Assembly (NCBI GenBank): GCA_013215515.1
Contig: JABSPC010000524.1
Coordinates: forward strand, 1-5,357
Direction of reading: 5' to 3'
From: Crocinitomicaceae bacterium
GTDB taxonomy: Bacteria; Bacteroidota; Bacteroidia; Flavobacteriales_D; Crocinitomicaceae
Length of the DNA stretch: 5,357 bases
Shown here: positions 1-5,357 of the stretch, one piece after another
How the letters are laid out: each line of letters opens with the position of its first letter
Position numbering within the stretch: the first letter of the stretch is position 1
The notes under the pieces: model-generated
The model's input: only the letters and a program-made list of their open reading frames with translations
What the model was told of the DNA's origin: nothing
Databases searched by the model: none
Made by a program: the position numbers and the translations under genes

Positions 1-1
1 A

Positions 2-592
2 ATTACTCCGAAAATAGATTTAACGAGCGCTTTGACTGCTGAAGTTCACTTTGATTATGCATATGCAAAATACGGTGGAGGATACGAAGACGGTTTCAGA
101 ATCGACATCAGCACTGACTGTTGGGCAACATACGACTCTATTTGGTATGCCTTCGGAGACAACCTTTCGACGGTTCCGAACAACAGTTCTTGGTGGGAGC
201 CAGCCGATTGTGCAGATTGGGCAGTGAATACGATTGTTGATATTACTAACTATGTCGGTCAATTTGTTCAAATTCGTTTTGTTGGCTTGAATGGATGGGG
301 AAATAACTTCTACATGGACAATGTCAACGTAACCGGATTAATAAACGGAATTCCAGAGAACGGTCATCTCGACGTGTCTATTTATCCAAATCCGTCAACA
401 GGTAACTTTATTGTAGAGCATTCAATGGTTAAACCGGTGCTCAAGGTTCTATCGTTGGACGGAAGATTGATTACCACAAAAATTCTTAATTCTACGAAAG
501 AAACGATCAACTTGGATGTTTCCTCAGGAATCTATTTGGTACATTTAGTTTCTGGAGAAAACAAATTCGTACAGCGAATTGTAGTAGAATAA
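2..592 (+). CDS. T9SS-secreted protein, C-terminal part (partial at 5' end)
   Basis: The frame is open from the window edge, so the start lies upstream; the TTG at 32 is an internal Leu codon. The 196 visible residues fall in two parts. The first (about bases 2-350) looks like a beta-sandwich of the choice-of-anchor/cleaved-adhesin kind found in Bacteroidota secreted peptidases and adhesins: it has an FDYAYAKY strand, an ISTDCW motif, and a terminal GNNFYMDNVNV strand. The second (about bases 353-589) is a typical Por secretion system C-terminal sorting domain, with YPNPSTGNF at 383-409, a LKVLSLDGRLI strand, a SGIYLVHL strand and a final VQRIVVE. By family knowledge such tails direct a protein already exported by Sec through the T9SS, after which the tail is cleaved and the protein is anchored or released at the cell surface. 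The catalytic or binding part lies outside the window, so the specific function is unknown. The TAA stop directly abuts the next ATG. Confidence 0.9.
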   Translation: MTPKIDLTSALTAEVHFDYAYAKYGGGYEDGFRIDISTDCWATYDSIWYAFGDNLSTVPNNSSWWEPADCADWAVNTIVDITNYVGQFVQIRFVGLNGWGNNFYMDNVNVTGLINGIPENGHLDVSIYPNPSTGNFIVEHSMVKPVLKVLSLDGRLITTKILNSTKETINLDVSSGIYLVHLVSGENKFVQRIVVE

Positions 593-1294
593 ATGAAGAT
601 TAAAGAAAAACAATTTTGGATTAAAATAGGGAAAAACGTAGCCAGCGGGTTGGAGTGCTTCATGGCGTTTCTTTTTTTCTACCTCGTTGTTGCCCTTTAC
701 GGCGCTGTTATTCCCGTAGGTGAGCTTCATGAAAATGGAGATATAGATATATACGTTCGGTCCAATGGGATTCATACAGACCTGTGCATGCCGGTTCATA
801 CCAAAGTCATTAATTGGAATACGTTCATTTCGACGGAACCTTACGGAGAAAGTGGACAACAGGAATTTATAGCAATCGGATGGGGGGATAAAGGATTCTT
901 TCTGAATACTCCAACTTGGGCCGAATTAAAGGTGTCCACAGCACTGAACGCCGCTTTTCTTCCCAGTCCAACTGCAATGCACGTAATGTATTGTCAAGAA
1001 CCAAAGGGCAAAGATCATAAGAATGGATATACTCAAATAAAAGTTCACCTTACTAAAAAGCAATACAAGCAACTGATCAAATACGTGAAAAGCACCTTTC
1101 GCAAATCAAATGGGAAAGTAGATTTAATTGCAAATAAAGGATACTCAGAAGCAGATAACTTCTACGAAGCAAATGATTCATATCATATGTACAGAACCTG
1201 CAACCGGTGGACGAATTGTGCATTGAAAGCAGCAAATGTTAGAACTGGATTGTTCGCACTTTTTCCTAATGGAATCTTAAGTCATCTGGAGTAA
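593..1294 (+). CDS. TIGR02117/DUF2459 family membrane-anchored protein
   Basis: This 233-residue protein begins at an ATG immediately after the stop of the upstream gene (TAA then ATG, no spacer), so translational coupling is likely; no clear Shine-Dalgarno is visible. Residues about 18-41 form one hydrophobic segment, followed by a soluble domain expected outside the cytoplasmic membrane; it could be an anchor or an uncleaved signal. The family assignment rests on remembered motifs of TIGR02117/DUF2459: IYVRSNGIHTDLCMPV (53-68), IGWGDKGFFLNTPTW (95-109), and a C-terminal TCNRWTNCALKAANV (202-216) followed by a hydrophobic stretch ending GILSHL. The length matches the family, which has about 200-240 residues. 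The family has no established biochemical role. The conserved His61, Asp63, Cys203, Asn204 and Trp206 look like a possible active site, but that is inference. Its pairing with a T9SS cargo gene may be chance. The family call is fairly secure; the function is unknown. Confidence 0.82.
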   Translation: MKIKEKQFWIKIGKNVASGLECFMAFLFFYLVVALYGAVIPVGELHENGDIDIYVRSNGIHTDLCMPVHTKVINWNTFISTEPYGESGQQEFIAIGWGDKGFFLNTPTWAELKVSTALNAAFLPSPTAMHVMYCQEPKGKDHKNGYTQIKVHLTKKQYKQLIKYVKSTFRKSNGKVDLIANKGYSEADNFYEANDSYHMYRTCNRWTNCALKAANVRTGLFALFPNGILSHLE

Positions 1295-1380
1295 TTTCAA
1301 CTTTAATAAGTTTATTTCATATTTTTATTCTGGATTCCGATCCGAACCGGTGTTTGAATCTTTCTTTAATTACTACTATT

Positions 1381-3321
1381 ATGAAAAAAATAATTGCGTT
1401 TTTTATCCTTGCTACCGTTATATCTAGCTGTGGTGATTCTGAAATCAATACTGATGCATTTTGTGATGGTGATATCCTGATTCCTTTTCAAAAAAAGAAC
1501 GGCAAAGACTGGGGTTTTATAAATATGAAAGGAGAAGTTATCGTTAAACCTGAATTTGATCAAGAACCTTCTTTTGGTGTAAATGGAATCGCATTAGTGT
1601 ACAATTTTGATGTTAAGGAGCACAAAACAGAGTATTTCTTTGTGAAGATCAATGATGGAAAGGTTAAAGAATCTTGGAAGAAATGGGACTTAGCTGGAGA
1701 ATTTCACGATGGTTTGGCTCCGGTAAGAAAAGAGAATGAACAGATTAAATTCATCAATGAAAATTTCAAAGTTGTTTTTACTGCTAAGGCTGAAGAAGTG
1801 GCTTATTTCAATGAAGGATTGGCCGCATTTAAAAATAAGGAAGGTAAATGGGGCTTTTTGAACAAGAAAGGAAAGGTTGCCATTAAAGCAAAATACGATT
1901 TTGTGAGAAGTGGATTCATGAATGGACGTGCTATTGTAGGGTCCGAAAAAGACGATGAACGCACCTTTAAAATCATTAACAAATCAGCAAAGACTGTACT
2001 TAACCTCAAAGATAAGTACGACAACGTCATTTCGATTTCTGAAGATTTAATTAAAGTTGAGGAAAATGGTTATGGATTCATTAATTTAGAAGGAAAGAAG
2101 GTGATTCCAACCGATAGCGATTGGGATGCTGTAACCGACTTCATCAATGGATACGCTTCTTTCTATGAAGATGGAGAATGGGGATTGGTTGACACAGATG
2201 GTAAACGCCATTTTAATGCCAAATTTGAAAACCCAATCCATGTTTTTAACGATATGTTTTGGTACAGAGTTGATGGTAAATGGGGGGTGATGAATATGGA
2301 TGGCGAGGATGTAATTAAACCACAATTTAGATCCGATATCATGCCATATCCATTTTTCTGTGAAACATCAATTGTAGGTGATGGAAGATTGGATATGATC
2401 TTTATCGATAGGGAAGGTGTTGAAATTGGAATGAACGAATACGATCGAGTAGCACAACTGGATTACAAGTACGTGTCAAGTCTACCGTGGAATGAAACAT
2501 TTGAGTCGGACTTATTTGATCCTTCTTCCTTCACAGATTTGGTAAGTATGACTTGGCTGGATAAATCCGACGCAGTATCCTTCTTAAAAGAACTAGGTAT
2601 TACAAAAGAAGAAGTTTGGAACGACGACGATAAAGCCTTTGATTATAGCAGATACTCGGAATATTACTATTACGCCCGTGGTTCGGATAGCTTTGAGTTT
2701 GTCATGTATGCTCGAACTGAGCCAGCTGAATATGAATCTGATGCTATTGATATACAATTACCGGGTGGAGATGATTATCGCTCATTATTAAGAAAGTATC
2801 GTGAACGTGATACTCAGGAAGAAGATATTTCCTATTCAGATAGACTATTGACTTATACAGATAGAACCCGAAAAAAGAGCTATAACGATCTATACGGGTT
2901 AGAAGAAGAAATAGTGGACAGCAAATATCCACTTGATGCGCCTGTTGGAATTAGCGCTGTTAATGTTCGCTTGTATTTCGATGATTACGTTGGGGTCTCC
3001 GAAGCAATGGATATTGATGAAGCCCGATATTATTACGGCGATGGTGGAGAGGAACAAGAATTGGATTGGAATAAAGAGACCAAAATTACGGCAATGTTCA
3101 TTTCTATAACTCTCGAAGGGAAAGGGTATGGTAAAGCCAACCAATTGGCAAAAGCACTTGGGAAAAAGTGGAAGTCTAAAATTACGGAAGTTAAAACGGA
3201 GTCGAATAAAGAAAAGACATACAAGATCGAAGGAGAAACAACTTCGGGTTCTTTAATAATTCGCAATACTAGTAGAGGCACGGTGACAATCGAAATTAAC
3301 TTTGATAGAGAAGAAGATTAA
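1381..3321 (+). CDS. WG-repeat lipoprotein with uncharacterised C-terminal half
   Basis: The ATG at 1381 is chosen over the in-frame TTG at 1354 because it puts a lipoprotein signal peptide exactly at the N-terminus: MKKIIAFFILATVISSC with lipobox ISSC and lipidated Cys17. The mature protein starts C-G-D-S-E; acidic residues after the Cys resemble the surface-export signals reported for Bacteroidota lipoproteins, so the outer leaflet is possible. Residues about 30-330 hold a WG beta-repeat array (PF14903 type). Clear units centre on W44-G45, W157-G158, Y231-G232, W267-G268 and W301-G302, each with the pattern WG(F/L/V)-(I/L/V)-(N/D)-xxGxx(V/I)I-xxx(F/Y)D; a degenerate unit lies at about 112-140. 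WG arrays are thought to form beta-propeller-like or solenoid binding surfaces. Residues about 380-646 are acidic and Tyr-rich, match nothing I recognise, and end in a basic helix (about 583-600) followed by beta-strands. The mature product is 630 residues. The gene probably has its own promoter and is closed by the terminator at 3341-3374. Confidence 0.87.
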   Translation: MKKIIAFFILATVISSCGDSEINTDAFCDGDILIPFQKKNGKDWGFINMKGEVIVKPEFDQEPSFGVNGIALVYNFDVKEHKTEYFFVKINDGKVKESWKKWDLAGEFHDGLAPVRKENEQIKFINENFKVVFTAKAEEVAYFNEGLAAFKNKEGKWGFLNKKGKVAIKAKYDFVRSGFMNGRAIVGSEKDDERTFKIINKSAKTVLNLKDKYDNVISISEDLIKVEENGYGFINLEGKKVIPTDSDWDAVTDFINGYASFYEDGEWGLVDTDGKRHFNAKFENPIHVFNDMFWYRVDGKWGVMNMDGEDVIKPQFRSDIMPYPFFCETSIVGDGRLDMIFIDREGVEIGMNEYDRVAQLDYKYVSSLPWNETFESDLFDPSSFTDLVSMTWLDKSDAVSFLKELGITKEEVWNDDDKAFDYSRYSEYYYYARGSDSFEFVMYARTEPAEYESDAIDIQLPGGDDYRSLLRKYRERDTQEEDISYSDRLLTYTDRTRKKSYNDLYGLEEEIVDSKYPLDAPVGISAVNVRLYFDDYVGVSEAMDIDEARYYYGDGGEEQELDWNKETKITAMFISITLEGKGYGKANQLAKALGKKWKSKITEVKTESNKEKTYKIEGETTSGSLIIRNTSRGTVTIEINFDREED

Positions 3322-3340
3322 ATTCTTTTAACACAATTGG

Positions 3341-3374
3341 AATGCTCCCTTGATAGACTAGGGAGCATTTTTTT
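3341..3374 (+). terminator. Rho-independent terminator after the WG-lipoprotein gene
   Basis: A perfect 10-bp inverted repeat (AATGCTCCCT at 3341-3350, AGGGAGCATT at 3360-3369) with a 9-nt loop runs directly into seven T residues (3368-3374). It starts 20 bp after the stop codon of the lipoprotein gene. The six-bp GC-rich core followed by a U-tract is a textbook intrinsic terminator, and it separates the envelope genes from the SLATT/TIR operon. Because the stem begins with AA and ends with TT, the reverse strand is less well supported. Confidence 0.92.
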
Positions 3375-3430
3375 AAGTACCTATTAATTAGTCATGTGTA
3401 ATGTCTAGGCTGCAACATTTGCGCATTTGG

Positions 3431-3454
3431 AACACGTACAATTACGCGTTTTTT
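3431..3454 (+). other. Terminator-like hairpin in the operon leader
   Basis: AACACGTA (3431-3438) pairs with TACGCGTT (3443-3450) across a 4-nt loop CAAT with one A-C mismatch. The stem runs into a T-run (3449-3454). It could be a weak second terminator, an attenuator or an operator palindrome. A stem of this quality is not far above chance in 231 bp, so confidence is low. Confidence 0.3.
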
Positions 3455-3526
3455 AGATCGCTCTTTAATTGAAGCGATTCTTTTATTAGATTCACAATAT
3501 AATTGCAACTCTGTTCACGAAACCTG

Positions 3527-3551
3527 AAAAGGAATATTCTTCTTCCTTTTT
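3527..3551 (+). other. Perfect 8-bp inverted repeat before the SLATT gene
   Basis: AAAAGGAA (3527-3534) and TTCCTTTT (3543-3550) are exact reverse complements with an 8-nt loop, followed by one more T (T-run 3547-3551). A separate palindrome, GAATATTC, sits at 3532-3539 and overlaps the left arm. The element lies 55 bp upstream of the SLATT start codon. This position suits a dimeric-repressor operator or a leader attenuator. The stem is AT-rich, so as an RNA hairpin it would be weak. There is no direct evidence for either role. Confidence 0.4.
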
Positions 3552-3605
3552 GCTGTTATTGTTACAATTGAGGGCAATGTGTAAGTGAATGAGAGCGAAT
3601 AAATT

Positions 3606-4670
3606 ATGAGTAACACTCCTATAAATATTGAAAGAAAACGATCTGCACTAGATTATTTGACAGGCCAAATTGATGTTTGGAACAGAACCGCTAATAAAAG
3701 GAAAAAAAAGATTAGTGTCTGGAGAAAACGTGTGTTTTTCTTGATTATTTTCGGAACATTTTGCGGGTTGTTAAGTCAACAACTATATATAACAATAGAA
3801 AAAATCGATGATCCGCACGAATTGGATCTACACGAAGTACTAGCAATATTAAGTGCGATTTCCATCGCATTAGCTTCCTATGCTGGATCTCAAATTATAT
3901 CAAGCGAATTGGTAAAAAATCAAACTAAGGCGCGTGCCACATCTGAGGCACTTAAAGTTCAGGCCTATTTATACCTTTTGGAAGCCGCACCTTATGCTAA
4001 AAAGAACAGGGAAAGGGTATTGTATGACAGAATAGAAATAATAATGAAGGATGTGTCCGATTCAACACCTGAATTGGATGAGGTTTATGATAACGGATCA
4101 TTGAAATACAAATGGAAAAATTTTCTAACACTTGGAAGATTAGGCCGTGAAGGCAAAAAGGATGTTTGGATTCAAAAATTCGATATCGACATGACATTTC
4201 AAGAATACATTGAAGAACGAGTTGAAGGACAGATAAATGGCTATTACTTGAAGAAAGCAGCTTTATTTCAAAAATACTTGAACAGAGGGAATTCTTGGGC
4301 ATTGATTTTTGGATTCATGGGGGTTGCAGTTGGCGCGGTAGCAGCTTCAGCAGAATCAAGTATTTCAATGTGGATTGCTTTTCTAAGTACAGGCGCGGCG
4401 TCAATTGGTTCTTATTTGGCTTCGAATAGATATGAGTACCTAATGCTATCATATGTTTCAACAGCGAGTCAATTAGAGTTGATTTCAGCGAAATATAAAA
4501 GTATGGCGTCAGCCTCCTCTTTAGCGCAGAAGAGGTTCGTTGCAGAAACAGAGTCCATTTTTGCCATGGAGCACAACGCTTGGATAAGTGAAAGTTCAAG
4601 TTACGTCGAAGAAGATGATAACGAAGATGAGGATATAGTGGATGAGTTAAAGGATAATAACATTTCATAA
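3606..4670 (+). CDS. Tandem SLATT-domain (SLATT_3 + SLATT_1 type) four-TM protein, predicted membrane effector
   Basis: This 354-residue protein has two 2-TM modules. Module 1 (about 8-165) has a basic amphipathic N-terminus (KRKKK at 31-35, WRKR at 39-42), TM1 at about 43-60, TM2 at about 77-98, then RATSEALKVQAYLYLLEAAPYA (from 110), which I recognise as the SLATT_3 signature R-A-T-x-E-A-L-K. Module 2 (about 195-330) has the SLATT_1 pattern: F-x-x-Y-I-E-E-R-V-x-x-Q-I-x-x-Y-Y-x-x-K-A helix (198-218), TM3 at about 231-249, TM4 at about 254-272, and a closing E-x-x-x-A-M-E-H-x-x-W helix (316-326). Positive charges suggest both ends and the roughly 130-residue linker are cytoplasmic. The tail (334-351) is very acidic. 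SLATT proteins are predicted pore-forming or membrane-disrupting effectors next to nucleotide-producing or nucleotide-sensing partners (SMODS, SLOG, TIR). Here the gene leads an operon, 11 bp before an NDT-like gene and two genes before a TIR gene. The family call is strong; effector activity is inferred. Confidence 0.85.
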   Translation: MSNTPINIERKRSALDYLTGQIDVWNRTANKRKKKISVWRKRVFFLIIFGTFCGLLSQQLYITIEKIDDPHELDLHEVLAILSAISIALASYAGSQIISSELVKNQTKARATSEALKVQAYLYLLEAAPYAKKNRERVLYDRIEIIMKDVSDSTPELDEVYDNGSLKYKWKNFLTLGRLGREGKKDVWIQKFDIDMTFQEYIEERVEGQINGYYLKKAALFQKYLNRGNSWALIFGFMGVAVGAVAASAESSISMWIAFLSTGAASIGSYLASNRYEYLMLSYVSTASQLELISAKYKSMASASSLAQKRFVAETESIFAMEHNAWISESSSYVEEDDNEDEDIVDELKDNNIS

Positions 4671-4681
4671 AAAATAGAATT

Positions 4682-5047
4682 ATGAAAGTGTATATAGGAG
4701 GGATAGGAAGTGAGTCTAACTGGAAAACTGAATTTTCAGAGTTGACTAATGGGAGTGAAATTCAACTCGTTGAAGGTGACTCTTCTCTTAAAAAAGAGTG
4801 TGAGTTTATACTTTATGTTATAACACCTAAGATGAATGGTGTAGAAGCAATTATTAATGTGGTTAATGACTCTAATATAGAAAGTGTTAAAACTGTGTTT
4901 TGCGCACTTAGTGAAGAGGGTGAATTTGAATTCAGTAAACATCAATTGAAATCCTTGAAAGCTACGAGTAAAATGATAGAGACAAACGGAGGACACTATT
5001 TTACTAGTCTAGGTGAAACGGCTCAATATATTATGAGTGCCATTTAA
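4682..5047 (+). CDS. Small nucleoside 2-deoxyribosyltransferase-like protein, possibly without catalytic activity
   Basis: This 121-residue protein starts 11 bp after the SLATT stop and ends 17 bp before the TIR start. It resembles the short NDT-like family (PF15891 type, Rossmann-like fold): an N-terminal KVYIGGIGSESNWKTEF (2-18) with the G-G and Trp positions typical of the first nucleotide-facing loop, KKECEFILYVITPKMNGV (37-54), a KTVFCAL strand (70-76), HQLKSLKATSKMIETNGG (87-104) and a final SLGETAQYI helix (109-117). Family members hydrolyse or transfer the glycosidic bond of nucleosides or nucleotides. Two departures are visible against the family as I remember it: the protein is about 20 residues short, lacking the asparagine-proline loop after the second strand, and the Glu expected in the helix after TPKM-x-GV is Asn59 (I-I-N-V-V). 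Glu55, about one turn earlier, might substitute. It may bind rather than cut its ligand. The domain call is good; the role is open. Confidence 0.75.
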   Translation: MKVYIGGIGSESNWKTEFSELTNGSEIQLVEGDSSLKKECEFILYVITPKMNGVEAIINVVNDSNIESVKTVFCALSEEGEFEFSKHQLKSLKATSKMIETNGGHYFTSLGETAQYIMSAI

Positions 5048-5064
5048 TTATTGAGAATAAAGCC

Positions 5065-5357
5065 ATGTCAGAGAATAACAATCCATCAAATAAGCCGGAA
5101 CCTGCTAAAGTGGTCGGGCACGGTCATGGACATGGTCACGGTCATGATGGGGCCAATTCTGGCATTATTAAAAAGGCCGAGTACTTTGATGTCTTCATTT
5201 CTTACAAAAGAGATCATGGTGAAGATCATGGAGAAAAATTAGCAGAATCACTTTATACTAAGTTAAAGGCCGACGGATACAAAGTATGGATTGATAATAT
5301 GGAAATTGGTTATGCAGCTAATTTCGTAACTCGACTTGAAGAGGCTATTATTCACTC
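5065..5357 (+). CDS. TIR-domain protein with N-terminal Gly-His tract (partial at 3' end)
   Basis: The frame is open from the ATG at 5065 to the window edge, giving 97 codons plus two bases, so the gene continues beyond it. After a Pro/Asn-rich start comes (Gly-His)5 at residues 18-27, then a TIR domain. Its beta-A is Y-F-D-V-F-I-S-Y-K-R (40-49), followed by an alpha-A helix (about 57-69), beta-B G-Y-K-V-W-I-D (71-77), the BB-loop region with E-I-G (80-82), and the helix N-F-V-T-R-L-E-E-A-I (86-95), which should lead to the usual S-x-x-x-I-x-x-x-S strand. The catalytic Glu of NAD-cleaving TIR domains comes later, outside the window, so NADase competence cannot be judged. Bacterial TIR proteins cleave NAD+ or make cyclic ADP-ribose-type signals in defence systems such as Thoeris. 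This gene follows the NDT-like gene by 17 bp, so it belongs to the same operon. Any C-terminal sensor domain is also unseen. No Shine-Dalgarno beyond a weak GAG-AAT-AA stretch is visible. Confidence 0.88.
   Translation, partial: MSENNNPSNKPEPAKVVGHGHGHGHGHDGANSGIIKKAEYFDVFISYKRDHGEDHGEKLAESLYTKLKADGYKVWIDNMEIGYAANFVTRLEEAIIH

Larger units (their letters stand above)
3375..3605 (+). promoter_or_regulatory. Non-coding upstream region of the SLATT/TIR operon
   Basis: These 231 bp hold no credible ORF or tRNA. As they follow a strong terminator and precede a three-gene operon, the operon promoter should lie here. I cannot fix it: TACAATTG at 3563-3570 and TATAATTG at 3498-3505 each match the Bacteroidota -7 consensus TAnnTTTG at five of six fixed positions, but neither has a TTTG box at the usual 19-21-bp spacing. 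The region has three short inverted repeats: 3431-3450 (one mismatch, then T-rich), 3457-3478 (6-bp arms) and 3527-3550 (8-bp arms). The start codon at 3606 has only a weak upstream purine stretch (GAGAG around 3590-3594). Confidence 0.5.

Noticed and set aside
32..34. TTG as the start of the first gene
   Set aside because: The frame is open to the window edge and the residues before it (P-K-I-D-L-T-S-A) continue the beta-sandwich pattern; it is an internal Leu codon of a truncated gene.
1332..1360. Small inverted repeats (GGAT/ATCC and GATTC/GAATC) before the lipoprotein gene
   Set aside because: Arms of only 4-5 bp, mutually exclusive, with no T-run in the right place; indistinguishable from chance.
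1354..1380. TTG at 1354 as start of the WG lipoprotein
   Set aside because: It would add nine residues before a classical lipoprotein signal peptide that begins exactly at the ATG at 1381.
3394..3584. 8-bp direct repeat ATGTGTAA at 3394-3401 and 3577-3584
   Set aside because: One pair of 8-mers in an AT-rich 231-bp region is expected by chance; no target-site or att-like context is seen.
4315..4668. 117-codon antisense ORF under the SLATT gene
   Set aside because: Shadow of the SLATT reading frame; low-complexity Leu/Pro-rich product with no family resemblance and no upstream signals.
5051..5242. 63-codon ORF on the + strand
   Set aside because: It overlaps the TIR gene in another frame, and its product has no recognisable domain, whereas the frame from 5065 gives a clear TIR domain.
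1..5357. CRISPR array, insertion sequence, tRNA or rRNA gene
   Set aside because: No regularly spaced repeats, no transposase-like frame or terminal inverted repeats, and no cloverleaf or rRNA-like stretch was seen on either strand.

Overview
The window reads as chromosomal DNA of a Bacteroidota bacterium, probably of the Flavobacteriia type. The main evidence is the end of a secreted protein with a type IX secretion (T9SS) C-terminal sorting domain, a system confined to that phylum. Supporting signs are a lipoprotein with WG repeats, the low GC content, A/T-rich translation starts without strong Shine-Dalgarno sequences, and no clear sigma70 promoters. All genes lie on the + strand.

Left part (1-3374), ordinary cell-envelope genes. 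The 3' end of a T9SS cargo protein (2-592) is followed with no spacer by a membrane-anchored TIGR02117/DUF2459 protein (593-1294). After an 86-bp gap comes a 646-residue lipoprotein with an N-terminal array of WG beta-repeats and a C-terminal half I cannot classify (1381-3321). A strong intrinsic terminator (3341-3374) closes this block.

Middle (3375-3605) is a 231-bp non-coding stretch. It contains several short inverted repeats, two of them ending in T-runs, and is probably the promoter and leader region of the next operon.

Right part (3606-5357, running off the window) is the interesting section: a tight operon of three genes with 11- and 17-bp gaps. Gene 1 encodes a four-TM protein with two consecutive SLATT modules (SLATT_3-like then SLATT_1-like), a family predicted to form membrane effectors in nucleotide-signalling immune systems. 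Gene 2 encodes a small protein of the nucleoside 2-deoxyribosyltransferase-like fold, which appears to lack the family's expected catalytic Glu. Gene 3, truncated by the window end and starting at 5065, encodes a TIR-domain protein with a (Gly-His)5 tract before the domain. TIR domains are commonly NAD+-consuming and can make signalling nucleotides. The inferred model is that the TIR protein senses and makes or consumes a nucleotide, the NDT-like protein binds or processes it, and the SLATT protein is the membrane executor. This would be a Thoeris-like candidate anti-phage system, inferred from domain content and gene order only.
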